DNA from: Lamellibrachia satsuma | Lineage: Eukaryota > Annelida > Polychaeta > Sabellida > Siboglinidae | Direction of reading: 5' to 3' | Assembly: GCA_033239005.1 (NCBI GenBank) | Contig: BSQZ01000036.1 | Location: 3,341,001-3,405,000, forward strand | Length of the DNA stretch: 64,000 nt | Part shown: positions 38,315-50,908 of the stretch, in pieces | Layout of the letters: each line of letters starts with the position of its first letter | How positions within the stretch are numbered: the first letter of the stretch is position 1 | Position numbers and translations under genes: made by a program | Notes under the pieces: generated by a model | The model's database searches: none | Seen by the model: the letters and a program-made list of their open reading frames with translations, nothing else | Told to the model about the DNA's origin: nothing

Positions 38315-38600
38315 CAAGGTGGTGGTGGATTTCTAGGGTTGGCAGTATGTTTCTATTCCTAGTGGTGGGTTTCTATACCTGCAGTCGGTCTCTATACCTA
38401 GTGGTGGGTTTCAGTGGCTGGTGGTGGGTCTCTAGACCTGGTAGTGGGTCTCTAGACCTGGATGTGGGTTTCTAGACCTGGTGGTGGATGTCTAGACCTA
38501 GTGGTGGGTTTCTAGAACCAGTGGTGGATCTCTAAACCTGGTGGTGGGTATCTAGACCTGGTGGTGGGTATCTAGATCTGGTGGTGGGTTGCTAGAATGC
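38315..38600. repeat. Minisatellite, about 20 bp unit
   Basis: TCTAGACCTGGTGGTGGGT and variants, about 14 copies. Several carry XbaI-type TCTAGA. Confidence 0.9.
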
Positions 38601-38604
38601 AGAT

Positions 38605-40180
38605 TTATTCCTCCAGAATGCTAAAGGTATTTTTCACTGTCAGAATCAGTAAAACATAAAATCTAGTTCTCCCTAATTTTCCAGCTTGCATTCCAGCAGA
38701 CTCCTGAACAGTTTCATCTAATTATGTCACCATCATACGATTGCGTGGGTAAGTGAACTATGCAACCGTTTGATAGCTAATTTGCTTTGCCACACAATTG
38801 GCCAATTATGAATTAATGCTACATTAGGTAATGATTTAGCGTATGATTGCTCGCAGTATAGGCCCAGTGGCTATACTACCCATTAATGAAATACATTAAA
38901 AAGAACAAGGAAAATGGCACAGCTCTAGCCACCACTCATGGTAGTTTATGGGTTTCAATCTTGGATTCTGATTGAAGCCTGCCATTGCCAATCAAATGTC
39001 CACATAAATCTGATATGTAGCCTCTTTACTTCAAGTCCTTCATAAGAAGTAGCCATTTTAGTAAAGTGGTTGGCACAGGAGTGATACTATGTTTTGGCAA
39101 GTTTATGTTCTCATAACTCAGCTATTAATTTAAACATAACATTGGCTCTGAGTGCTCTACCTAACCATAAGATACCATTCATAAACCCATAAAAATATCC
39201 ACCATTAAACACAAATGAGTGTTTATACAAGGGGAACATTTCAAAAATTTTATTTTAAAATGCATAAAAAATTGGCCTATAATATTACAAGAAAACATGT
39301 TTATTTTGCTGATGTGTTTCATATATACTGGTAAAATATCATGATATATCTTCTGTGAACAGCCCTCAATCAAATTGGTTTTCTGTGCCAAAGGCAATTT
39401 ACTCATATTTTAATGTTGATTAGAGTAGTTATCTGGTTCAAAATGTTAAAGATGAAATCAGAATATCTACTTCTGATACAGAATGGCAAGATTGTACTGA
39501 TAGAATTCAAGAATAATCACTAATGATACAATAATTAACATAATTAGTGGTCTGCCGTTGGCGAACTGCAAGCTATATTATTTATCGGTGAATCTATCTA
39601 TAACTATCAGTAAGGCCTAATAAAACTATTAGTACTACATAATAAATGCATCTAGGTATGTAATATTGCCTGCACAGGCTGACCTACAAACCAGCAGCTT
39701 TTGGTACAAATTTGCCTACATGAAAATGAGAATTCCCTCAAAAACAAGTGATAGGTAAAATGATCGGCTTTGATTGCATATGGGAATAAGGTTAAAAACT
39801 GCATATATTTGTTACTAAATGTTGCTTTATATATGCCAACTACTTCAAGGTTACAAATGGCCTTTGACTCTTTAATTAGGGTAGGGGCTACAATCAGAGG
39901 TTTGATTGCAAACTGAAATCAAAGCTAGTCTTGTCCGTGTTGTAGAAGTTACCTCTGAGTAAAAATGGCACACAGGTCAAACTGACATTTTGTTACATTT
40001 ATCTAATTGCTATATTTTGGAATGAGCCATATGTTACATATCTGCAGCCAAGTTCACATTTTGAAACGCAATCAAACGTGTTTTGTCAGATAACACTGTT
40101 TTCATTCAAATATTCCGAGCACAAAATACCACAGAAAAAGGACATAACTGTGTTAATTATTTATTATATCTTATGATGAT
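38605..40180. other. No feature assigned
   Basis: AT-rich. No conserved reading or repeat array recognised. Confidence 0.5.
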
Positions 40181-40185
40181 TGCAG

Positions 40186-40267
40186 GTCCCAATGATTGCA
40201 GCTACACGCAACTTGTATTCTGGTCTGCCCATTCCGCCTGTGATATATACAACACTTGGAGCGAGGA
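40186..40267 (+). CDS. Candidate internal exon with a Cys..W..AC pattern
   Basis: 82 nt after acceptor TGATTGCAG; the possible donor GTTTGT is weak. It encodes PNDCSYTQLVFWSAHSACD followed by IYNTWSEE. The C-x-Y...F-W-x-x-x-x-A-C arrangement resembles the end of cation-independent mannose-6-phosphate-receptor-type repeats (C.Y.F.W.T..AC), but the spacing between the first Cys and Trp is two residues longer. No neighbouring exon was found. Confidence 0.22.
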
Positions 40268-40545
40268 GTTTGTAGTAATTTTTTTTTTTAAATTAACAAA
40301 ACAAATTTCCATACTATAAGCACCATTTGGAATAATAAATAACACAAACGAGTCAATGCTGCTATCTCAGTCTGCCTTTTCTTTGGCCTGCCTCTTAGGC
40401 AGTAACAAGCTTTGTGGCTGGTTACAGACTGTGTCACATTCCCAAAACAAAACCATTTCCAAAGTGCTCACTCCTACCAGACTCCAAAGTGAAGCTCCAA
40501 TTACTGCAAAATTAGACACAAATTTAGTCTCTTTTCATGTTGCAT

Positions 40546-40866
40546 AATCGGTCCTGATGGGGTACTGCCTGGACCTGTCACAGTAATGGCCTGCTGAAAG
40601 GGGTGTGATGACAAACATCTGCAGGGTTTTTTGGCGGGATTCGGTGCCACCTTTGAAAATGTCAAAGTCATCATTTTGGCGAGCCAGAGATTGTGGATGT
40701 GACAAGTGTGGTGCTTTTTTAAGATCGTGTCTGTTTCCGATGTAAAGGTCTCTTGGTTTTGTCACATTGTCCAAAGCAGAAACCACAGATCTGTTACCAC
40801 CCCATAGTCTGTTAAGGGTGGAAGTTACAACCCCACAGTATGTCAGTGGTGGAAGTGTCTTTCAAT
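40546..40866 (-). CDS. Unassigned open stretch, possible terminal exon
   Basis: The minus strand is open from about 40866 to a TGA at about 40546. A pyrimidine-rich acceptor (cttccacccttaacag) occurs inside it. The peptide includes SALDNVTKPRDLYIGNRHDL, HLSHPQSLARQNDDFDIF and LSAGHYCDRSRQYPIRTDYA, with mixed, protein-like composition. I do not recognise it. The upstream part (40787-40860) is a 31 bp tandem duplication, which argues against coding there. It could be an exon, a pseudogene piece or chance. Confidence 0.22.
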
Positions 40867-41288
40867 GGTTTCCACTGGAGCATAGAATCAGTGTAGATTT
40901 ACAACAAACAGATGGAGTATATAGATGATATTGGATTTCTCCTGTGGCAAGGTACTGCTGATAAGGTGGAATCCTACCCCTTTTGTGTAAGGGCACTTCT
41001 CAAATTCGTTTTAAGTAGCAATTATGCAGAGATGTGGTAATCATTACAAGGTATCCATAAGGTCATATAAAATAATGATTATTAAGAGTTCTATTATCGT
41101 AACTGAGTACCAAAGATGCAGCATGTAATGTAGAGAGATTGTGTTTACTAGCATTTCACTTCTTCATGGAATCTGGAATATTACATCTTATCAATTGTCA
41201 TCAGTAGGGTGTTTCTACTGGCCCCAAACCCAGGCTGAAAACCTAATAATATTTCCTAATCAAATATTGGCAGTAGACTGTCATTCTC

Positions 41289-41339
41289 ACACGCATGAAC
41301 GCACACACGCACGCACGCACACAGGCACACACACACACA
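41289..41339. repeat. (CGCA)/(CA) microsatellite
   Basis: Alternating ACGC and AC units. Confidence 0.9.
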
Positions 41340-41499
41340 ATACTAGTTTCTTGCTCACTTCCATAAACACATTCAATGTCTGTAATACAGTTTTTATCAA
41401 TCATAACCATATAAATTATATAAACTATTTTCATGGTTTCGATTACATTATATATTGACCACAGGGCCATTTGAGGCCTCCAATATCAAACAGAGTGTG

Positions 41500-43571
41500 T
41501 AACGTGGTAGACTACAGCTACTAATTAATATGTCTACTCTGATCCCATGATGGTACATATTTTACAACTATGAACACAAAAATCTTCAAACCTTAAGACA
41601 ACCCCTTTCATGAATGTTCTCCATTGAGATGCCCCCCATGTCTAAAGATCTGCAGACAGTAGCCACCACATTGAGCTGTGAACAAGAGTCAATTTCTCCC
41701 TGCCAGGAACAATTACTCTCCTGATCAAAGACATGATCAGTGTATCTAATTACAGATGTTTTGATAGGTGTCCATACCTGAAATTTTCTTTCTGTTCTCT
41801 ATCTGTTTACTGTTCTCTATCTGTTTACCTTTGGCAGGAGCAATTCAATATTGGCTCCTACGGAAGCCAACAGTGGAAATAAATGGGAATCCAAATAAAT
41901 GCTACCAGCTACTGAAGCTAGTCCAGAATCTTGGACAAAGCATGCCTGTTAACCCATATCTGGTTTAGCAGTAAATACCAGTTTTGTAAATAAAATTTAG
42001 ACTACAGGTGTAATGAGACTATCATATATAGTTTTCTGCTTGTGTGCTGAACATAAAATAAATTCATATTCGCATTCGTTTTATTAATTTGTCTGACATT
42101 AAAATTGTCAGTCAAATGCAAAATCTTGCCAGACCTTTTGGTACGGCACTGGTTTTCCATTGGGCCAGGGAATGAGCACTCACAAGTCGAATATATGTGC
42201 TATGCATAAGCGCAAGTTGCATGTTTTCCAAACTGGTGATTTAAAAAGTGTTGTCTTCTGAATTTCTGTTAAAATAGTACTTAACATGAAGAAACTGCCA
42301 GAATGGAATGTATGGCCCATACTCTAACTGTGCACAAACATGTCTTTAATCAGTAGTATAATCATCTAAATCAAGGTGTAGATCTACCTGACTGACTGCA
42401 AACTTCAAAGGGAATGGATCATAGAAGTCATCACAGATTACTGATACGGATAATATCCATGATTCTATGCATGGTTTGGTTAAATATACACCGTACAGTA
42501 GCTAATAGGATCATGGCATAACAAGTTTTGATGTGTGGATGCATAGATGTCACTAGAAGAAATTGCCCAGGTGGGTGAAGCTGTCCCAGATAACTTGTCA
42601 CAGAAAAACACATGTTCCTGAATTGAAACATCCGATTCGAATTGAATCAATGTGAGAAAAGTAAACAGAAGAGCTCGGACAATGCAAGTATCCATGTGCA
42701 TTTAATGAATGACTGATAAGAAATTAATTACAGATGTGCAGTACTTCAATGCAGGCATCAGACAGGTTCACACACGTTGCGAAGACATTGGCTTGGAATA
42801 GGATTGTTATAGCACAGGTCAATCAATTAAAATATTATATGGATTCATATGCATTGGAAATTAGGAGGGCTGCTGGACTAAGCCCTTCCAATATTTTGGG
42901 TGGGGAGGTTTGAGTATATTTTGTACTTTGGCCCCCAACATTTCCCTAAATAGAATCCAGGTGTGGATTTGGTGGGGGCACGGGGCCCTCATTTTCATCC
43001 ACCCCCCCACCCCCGCCCAATATATTCAACAGCTTCCGACACCTGTAAGATTTATATGGCTTTACAACAAATTTCAAGTGAAAAATATGGATTTCAACCA
43101 AACAAATGTGGCATGTCTGGCCACAGCGATGTACTCTGTTGTTTACTGGCACTATACAGAAGTCAATAACAGCTGACCTTCATTCAATAACCACCAGTAA
43201 CTCAATGATTGGCATTCATGTCTGTTCCAATACCATCATATCAATGTACTGCCACAATCTTTATGACTATAATCAGACCACTCCAATAGAGTATCACACA
43301 TAGGCTGGGACTGCACATGGAATCTAGTCTTGTTTCATAATCCCAAACATCACTGGCAATGTCAGCCCAGTATGGCTAGCTCCAGACATGTGGAAAGTTT
43401 CCAGATGCTAGCGTGGCAACAGGGACGCTATGTGAATATTTGAGGATGAAGCTGCATTAATATCAACACAATTATCACTTAATACAAATACAATTAGAAT
43501 ACCAATATCAGAGTAATGAATACCGCTTGGTGAGTGGCATATATATTGATATGGAGAGCATGCTGATATAT
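41500..43571. other. No feature assigned
   Basis: AT-rich with a poly-C patch at 43002-43018 (CCCCCCCACCCCCGCCC). The short open frames are unconvincing. Confidence 0.45.
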
Positions 43572-43626
43572 ATGTATGTATGTAATACTACGTATGTATG
43601 TATGTATGTATGTATGTATGTATCTA

Positions 43627-43675
<49 letters not shown>
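43572..43675. repeat. (GTAT)n followed by (TA)n microsatellite
   Basis: ATGTATGT repeats pass through ATCTATCT into a TA run of about 45 bp. Confidence 0.95.
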
Positions 43676-43678
<3 letters not shown>

Positions 43679-43990
43679 ACATGTGTAATGCACAGAGCAT
43701 GCTGATAGTTAGGTGTGTAGTGCATAGAGAATCTTTAATCCTAGATGTGTAATACTTAGAAAATACTGAGTGAAATCTAGATGTCTAATGCACAGAGATG
43801 TTGACTGCTAGATGTACAGTGCACATATAGCATGTCGAAACCTAGATGTGCAATGCACAGTAGTTACTGAACACTAGACGTGTAATGCGTAGTGTATGCT
43901 GAATGCTAGCTGAGTAATACATAAACAATGTTGAAATCTAGATCTGTAATATACTCAGCATGTTGGAAGCTAAATATGCACTGTATTTAT
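43676..43990. repeat. Degenerate minisatellite, about 34 bp unit
   Basis: Recurring agatgtgtaatgcacag..catgctga..ct, about nine diverged copies starting directly after the TA array. Confidence 0.75.
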
Positions 43991-44786
43991 CACATGAATA
44001 ATACAAATTTAATAACATTGATAGCATGCCAAGAGACCCAATAAAGTCACAGTGCCTGTTGCATGAAGCAGTTCTTCACCACTGATTACAAGAACCATAA
44101 ATGGGTCTTTAGGACGGAAGTACATTTATCAGGTACATATCATATCATACCCACACCTGAACATAGTATGAGGTTCTACACATTACTCGGAACCAGGACA
44201 GATATACTCTGCTGGGTTTCGACTCAGCGATGCAAACTGCAGACAGCGTCTCATGAGCTGGAGAACCACAGAAATAACCTTGAGCTAGGCAGGTATTTTT
44301 TGCCATGAGTCAGGAGTGACAATAGCACTCCCATTAATCTCTTTTCCACAACACCCAAGTAGCTTTCACCCTCCAAATAAAACCATTGTGTTGTGCTGGC
44401 CTGTTAGGAGAACCAGCACGAAAGGTCCTGAATTTGTTAGATTGTTCCTATGCAAATCAGGCATACATAAATTAAACAGAACTCTGAGAAGGGGTGTGCC
44501 TGAAGTGGGCGAGGGAGAGTGGAGATGGGGTGGTGTTCAAAATCGGCAGCTGTCTGTCGTTAATTTGCACCTATTGACCGGAAAAGAACCGAAACGCCCC
44601 CACTTAATATCAGTATTCATGTATGCATAAACAGTTTGCTGTGACTTTTGTAGTAAAAATAAACGGAGCAATGACATTTGTATAATGAATGACCCCTGGC
44701 GACATTGCAGGAAATAGAACGGGAAGTTCTTTTTTTCAATTGCCAGCACAATCATTCATAATGGTGAAGAGATTCATTAGACCGGT

Positions 44787-44961
44787 GAATGTAATATATT
44801 AATCTTTTTCTTGTTTTTGACAGTCAATTTTACTTTTTTCTTTGCCTTCTAGTGGTAGTCAGTCTCATGAAGACAGCTAAGCTGAAAGCTGTTGAAACTT
44901 TACAAATAAAAACCGTCAAATTGACTGTAAAAAACAGGAGAAAGATTAATATATTGAATTC
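44787..44961. repeat. Inverted repeat enclosing a degenerate hammerhead-like core
   Basis: Arms of about 46 bp: 44787-44832 (GAATGTAATATATTAATCTT...) and its near complement at 44916-44961 (...AAGATTAATATATTGAATTC). The spacer holds CTCATGAAGACAGCTAAGCT then GAAAGCTGTTGAAAC (44864-44898). Stem II of a hammerhead ribozyme (ACAGCT/AGCTGT) and the closing GAAAC are present. The invariant CUGAUGA box reads CUCAUGA, so catalysis is unlikely. Such motifs occur in the terminal repeats of Penelope-like retroelements. Confidence 0.55.
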
Positions 44962-45860
44962 ATTCATGTTGACTGAACAGGGATGATTAAACACATGCAT
45001 ATCACTAGCCCTACCGCTTAGGGGCAGGGAGTAAATTAATTGATGATTGGGAAGAGCAAAGATGGAAGAATAAAGACAGATGAACAAAGTCAACCTATTA
45101 CAACCAACAATCAACCTGAAGCGATACATTCCTGGGCTAGCTCTGATGTTGTAATCTGTTTAGCCATTTTGGCTAAAGCCCCCAAATGTTTGTTTAGTCA
45201 AATGCATATTGCTTTAGCCAAATTGTTTAATATGCATCAAGAAAACAATAAACGCATGCTTTTCAACGAACATGCTGGTGGACAAATTGGCTCAAATGGG
45301 TAACTTTTGTTTAGCCAAATCTGATGCCTTGCTGCCAAATGGCCCAAATGGTCATTGACAGCGCTAGCCTATATCTTGGTCGGAGTTTTCATAGGGTTAG
45401 AGCAGGGACAGGTACTTCACAAATCAGATTCTTACACTTTTATTGAGCACGACAGCCAATGTATATTTTTTACAGTTTACATATATTTTTTAACATGCAA
45501 AGGAATAAATTGATAGTTTATGTCTGGCTACCTCTTGAAAAATGCACCGATCCAATTACCCATAACGGAATCTAATCTTAATCTATGGGTTATCTAGCCA
45601 TAAATTAGTGATAAATATAACAGGAATCATGACACAGTAAATCCTTATTTGGATGGCTCCAAAATACACAGCATTTGCTTACAAAACCTGGCTCCCATTA
45701 GCCAAGTTTCAGAGGCTCTGGGTTCAGAAGAACGCATCAACAGCCCGTGACATTCACGCCAATGATAAGCAAGATATGTTACCAACTAAAAACAGATTCG
45801 GGGAGGACCATCATAAACCGAAGACCCATCAGTCTTACTCTGTCTTCTGTACCCCTAATG

Positions 45861-46056
45861 TAAAGGTACCCTCTTATATAGCTCTGTATCCAGTCTTTGG
45901 TACTTTATACTTCACCCCCTAGAAGACCTGTTCATTCCAACACCAACTCAACTCCTCTGGGAAGCATTCAGGTACTCATTCAGATATAACCACCACTGTC
46001 TACAGCCAGGTATTCATTTATACAACTGAGTGAACTTAGGCAATGTGGAGTGAAAA
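45861..46056 (-). mobile_element. SINE body copy, minus strand
   Basis: Complement of the 51865 SINE body: tail (taaaggtaccctcttatatag), cttcaccccctagaagacctg, gttcattccaacaccaactc, ccaccactgtctacagcc and ttatacaactgagtgaac. The tRNA-like head is missing. Confidence 0.82.
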
Positions 46057-46059
46057 AAA

Positions 46060-47929
46060 TGTACTCAACAAAATAAATGAGTAGTGCCTGGCAGTACAAT
46101 TACTGGCGTTGTCTCTAGAGGCTCTGTAATTTACTGTCTATTAGCAACAGTGATTCCAGATTTAATTGCTAGCATTAAACGGCTTCAGGAAAAGGAAAAC
46201 TACTTTATATATCCAGCGAAAGTATGGCCACTGGCAGTTTACATACAGATGCACAATAACCGCAAAAAACTACAATAAAAAAGTAGATATAACCCACGTT
46301 TGTGACCCAGATATAGTGTAAAGAGAGAGAAGATTTCTCATTTTGATTATGCTATGATGTCAAAGCAGATGCCACCTGTTTAACTGATGTCTACCCGCAT
46401 CTGGTGAAAACTACTACAATGAGTTGCCTTATGACACTTTCGTGAGGTGTACCCAGTGCATTATAGGCTCAATTATCAAGACAACAAAGACGCCAAGTTG
46501 CACAGTATGAAACATCACCTGAAGACATCAGAGATCGTAACGATTGTAATTTTTAAGTGATTTTTTCTGACATTTTGAGGAAGTGCTTACAATATGTTTT
46601 GTAGGAGAAAATTTAACCTTGAATAGTTGTGTTGAAAATTACACTAATTTGTAACGCAATAAAACACATGTAAAAGTGAAACACTGTGTATAATATTAAT
46701 TATACAGTGGGAGTGCCCTCACAAAAACAGCAGCCATGAATGGTAAGAATGAGAGAGGTCCAAGAGGGCTGCACAACTACACATGTTTAATGTCACGGCA
46801 GACAAACAAAGTCCTGCCTAGTAACTTTGTCTCTTTCTTTTTCAAGTTACACAGTGCATATAATGTCACGTCTTGTATTCCACAGGACAATTCTGCATTT
46901 TGACCAGATGTCCTGCATCCCACGATAGAAAGCAAATGTCCTACATTTTTGTGGAACTGGCGCAGTGTTTTGTAATACTACCATTTTATTCCAATCAGGC
47001 TAGAGTACTCCAAGAATTAATGATGATTGTTCATTTAGGGACTTTGGGTATTTCCGCCGTTTGTGATGGAAACTGTTGGTATAATCGCATTGTGTGATTG
47101 CATTCAGGTAAACAAATTTTTTATCTTGATTTGTTTGATGTTTTACTAAAACAAGGCGAGTGAACAAACTGTCATTGAGGAAGGAATGACCATTAAAGAA
47201 TTTTTTAGAAGTTGATATTACAGGAATTGCCTTAACACAAACTGCACCAATCTTACTCCATCAAAGCTTAACTGCCAGTTGCAGCAAACCAATATCTTAG
47301 AATTAGTGACCTAACAAGACACAATAGTCTCTTCCCTACTGATCCTGCCTGTTTGTAAGACCCCTTGACCAGTGGTCAGTGGTCACACATGACAAAGTGC
47401 TACCTGTCACCTTGGTCAATATCTCAGCTGGACAGGGCTATTCAACAGGAGTGGCAGTCATAATAGCCACTGAGTACTATCCAGCTGGACAATGTCCTGT
47501 TGTAATGACTGCACTGACCATGGTTACTGGAGGGTATGGTCACTTGGTGACAGCCGGTGTGAGCTCATTCTGGCAGTTGTAGGGGTCAAACCACTATTGT
47601 ATTTCCTGTTAGGGGTCAGACCACTATTGTATTAGACGATTTCAGTGATTTTATTTTTTATGAAGTAACTTGTATTCTGGAACAAGGTTGATGCATTTGA
47701 AAAGTCACCCTTGTGGCAATGAGGTATCGCATTGTGAGGGAATTTTTTTATGGCAACATCCTGAAACGGATCTAAATTTGACCTGTTAAATTGTGTTTTA
47801 ATATTTGGCAAAAAGTTGTCCACATTCATGAGTAATTTGTTTGAAGATGGGTTAGGGGCTTGGTAAGTTCTAACAGTCCAACAAAACTGGACATGGGTGG
47901 GTGGGTCATTGTCTACTTGAATCATAAAA
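46060..47929. other. No feature assigned
   Basis: Includes open frames near 47379 (plus) and 47632-47925 (minus), neither with recognisable motifs. The latter runs into repeat family Y. Confidence 0.45.
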
Positions 47930-48110
47930 AATGGACAGTATGTTTAAGGATTTTTCTCCCGGTTGACAATTAGCAATTATTGGCTTTCCATTCACTGCAG
48001 TAGCAATGCATTTTCCATTTTTGGATGAGGTGTGGGTGAGTGGGGGGTCAATCCTATCCATTTTTTATTACTGGAATTCTTTGTTACTTACAAAGCATGT
48101 TAGGACAACA
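47930..48110 (-). repeat. Interspersed repeat family Y
   Basis: Contains GGCTTTCCATTCACTGCA in the same orientation as 12890-13015 and opposite to 37560-37760 and 22128-22290. The family shares a poly-T region next to a cc(a/c)cccac.cat block and an attt.tattta.aaag block. Confidence 0.6.
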
Positions 48111-48114
48111 TGTT

Positions 48115-49330
48115 AAGACCACCTCAGGAAGAAATACTGCATTGTAACTATATAAGTGCCTTTAATGGGAGAGTAACAGAGAAGACAGTAGAAGCTCTGA
48201 AGAAATGGGATCTCCTGATGGACGGACAGTGCCTGAATTGTGTCACCTAAATAAACATGGTGTCAACCACTTCAATATTGCCTCTGTACAAAGTATGACT
48301 TGTTAAACATGTGGGGACACACACCTTGTCAACTGTGTACACTCCAACTCAGCCGCAGGGTGTGAATAAGATGTGACCATCTAACTCTTCCTTGTAACTG
48401 ACTCTGTAGAGTATTCTTGGGCACAGTACATTACTGTTTTTTCATTGTAACCAAAAGTCTAGAAGTCAGTCAGGCAAGTCCTCACCATGCACAGGTTTTC
48501 GATTAGGTTTTAATAAAAACTGTTATTTTGTCACTTGGCGTTTTCGTCAAATCCTGCAATTTCGTTTTCGTGAAAATCAAAATGGAAGACTGTAAGCTTC
48601 ATTTGGCGTTCAAACAATCCAGACTGTGTTTTTATACACCAGAGGTCCTTCCATCACTGACTTATGCTGCCAACCATCAACATGAAATTTTAATCTGACC
48701 AGAGCGTAAGTGACTTAGCTCTCAAATATGGCCATATATCCCTGTTCATAAAAAATTCCAGGCAAAAACAAATTCTCAAAAAACAATAGCATCTCAAAAT
48801 CTCTGGCATTTTGTTCACATGACATGAACCGGAATTATATTGATGATCTGTGTCCGGGTATTGTTGTAGGGTTGATCAGAACGGAGTTTGACCTGGGTGA
48901 AACATGGCCACCCCAGCATGGGGTTGGCAGGAGGTAGGAGGGTGGTTTTGTTCCATTTTGTATACTACTGATATAGATACATTCCAGTGAAGAAACACTT
49001 GCATTCATGACATCAAGTATGGTTGTCATTATGCAAAAAACTGATGCCGGCGGTGGACTTGACTGTTACAAAGTATAGCATGGGACCCCTAGGGGAACTT
49101 CTCAAGATGTAATAGATCCCTTGGTGCGAGCTGTTGTGCATAAGAAGGAAAGAATAAATAGTAAATGAACTACAGGACTGTATATCAATTCAATCAACTA
49201 TTTGGTTGATAGATTTCTAAATGAACATGCACTGAAGCATACGTTTTTGCAGTTCACTTGGAGATCTGTATGTACTGAATTTTCTGGCAACAATCATTAA
49301 AATTAATTATGTCAATGAATGGCATTTCTT
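48115..49330. other. No feature assigned
   Basis: Short open frames only. I see no splice-bounded conserved exon. Confidence 0.5.
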
Positions 49331-49332
49331 AT

Positions 49333-49440
49333 GCTAATTGCAGCATGGCTGAATGCTTCCCTGAGGAGTGAAATAGGTGTTGGAATGAGCAGGCATGCCA
49401 GTGGGTGAAGTGTAAAGCACTATGAGTGGTGAGTAGAACT
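49333..49440 (+). mobile_element. SINE body fragment
   Basis: GCAGCATGGCTGAATGCTTCC, then ttggaatgagcaggcatgccag and gggtgaagtgtaaagcac, match the body of the 51865 SINE. The tRNA-like head is absent, so this is a 5'-truncated copy. Confidence 0.8.
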
Positions 49441-49444
49441 CGCT

Positions 49445-50505
49445 GTCATAGAATGTGTGGTTTTATAAGCAAACCTTGACGATATGGTTACTACAAATAA
49501 GGTAAAACCAATTCCAAAAGGAAACGTTATGTTACATCGTGGTTTCTGGCCATTTAAAGTGAACACTTTCACAACAACCAGCTAATCTGTTTTATATTTA
49601 AAATAAAAAACCATCAGAACTTATCAGCTATTAGGGGTGGAGTATAGATTTTTTACACAGATTTTTCATAATTTTTTAAAACAGATGCTTCGTAGATTTT
49701 TTACACCTGTTGTAGATGCTTCGTAGATTTTTTACACAGATGTTTCATCAATTGCTATCAGCCTTGTGTAGCTAAAGGCACAGGTAGTGAGTAAGTATCA
49801 TTTTATTTTCAGTGTCTGATCAAACTTGTTAATCATTTACAATGCACACGTGTGTGCTCATACCAGGTAGGATGGATCTTCTACAAATAATCACAACATT
49901 AACTGCTTTTGCAAAACATTCTAGAATTTTGCAGATTCTGCAGAGTATGGTACATGCGTTTTTGTTTGTTGTCATGTTGGGTTAACAGCGGCACACGGTT
50001 GTGAGCACAAAAATTATACTACGACCACGCATTGGAGATTCACATACAATAACGTTTGGCACTTCTTGTACGACTACTAGACATTCTCAACAATGTGCTC
50101 TGCACTCGAGATGATAAAAATGCCCACCAGTTACGGATCCTATTCACTGGAGGTCACACATTTGAAAGAGGGGTCACACAGCCCACTGGTGCAGCCACAA
50201 ACTGCACTTCAAGAATGAAATGACACTTTTTACTTGCCATAGAAAATCAGTGCTCATGTTTTCTGGGGCTGCAGCAATTTTAATCATGAACCTGCATGTG
50301 ACTTGTCCAGGATGTAATGTATTAATCAAATCATTAATCAAGCACTGATCTAGCAGTATCATCTTTATCTACCAAGTGAATCATAATACGAACATGGGGA
50401 ATATAGAGTTATAGAGTAACATTAACTTGGGTGTTTTTTACATTCTGTCACAGACAACAATTACTGTTAACTCATTGACATTGACAACTAAAGAAACTGT
50501 CTATG
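49445..50505. other. No feature assigned
   Basis: AT-rich. A local duplication of agatgcttcgtagattttttacac at about 49683-49740 is the only structure seen. Confidence 0.5.
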
Positions 50506-50600
50506 GCTCTAGCCCGATCCTAGTCGCTCTAGCCTTATCCTAGTAGCTTTAGCCCTCCTCTAGACCTAACATAGACATTCTAGCCCTACCCTACCCTATA
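50506..50600. repeat. Degenerate 20 bp tandem repeat
   Basis: CTCTAGCCCGATCCTAGT and variants repeat about four times. Confidence 0.7.
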
Positions 50601-50811
50601 AAGCCCTGAGGGTAACTCTGTGACCTAGGGCTAGGCTGGTGGGTGAATGGGGGCAAAAGGTGGTGTAACTAGTGCAGCCCCTCATCGATCTGATGTATGG
50701 TAAACCGGTCATTATTGGTATTATTTATAGCTCTTCAAGAGTGTCAGTGGCCGGATTAAATAACATGAGGATTATTATGTTCACACTGCAGTATGTCAAC
50801 TCCATCCTTAC

Positions 50812-50908
50812 CTGTGTTGTGTCCAAGAATATGCCTCACGACGGCCACAAGAACGACGATGATGTGCGTGTATATTATCCCGAGTGGCGACGGCGGTAGT
50901 AGGAGCAT
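50812..50908 (-). CDS. Candidate first coding exon of an unassigned gene
   Basis: ATG at 50908-50906, 32 codons, then a textbook donor ACACAG|GTAAGGA at 50812/50811. The peptide starts MLLLPPSPLGIIYTHIIVVL, continues VAVVRHILGHNT, and carries one hydrophobic segment of about 14 residues. That would suit a signal anchor or signal peptide. It sits at the edge of a CpG-rich promoter-like region on the correct strand. I do not recognise the protein and could not find a convincing second exon to the left. The reading is open for 14 codons upstream of the ATG. Confidence 0.35.

Noticed and set aside
47632..47925. Minus-strand 97-codon frame
   Set aside because: Composition is unremarkable, no motif, and it runs into dispersed repeat family Y.
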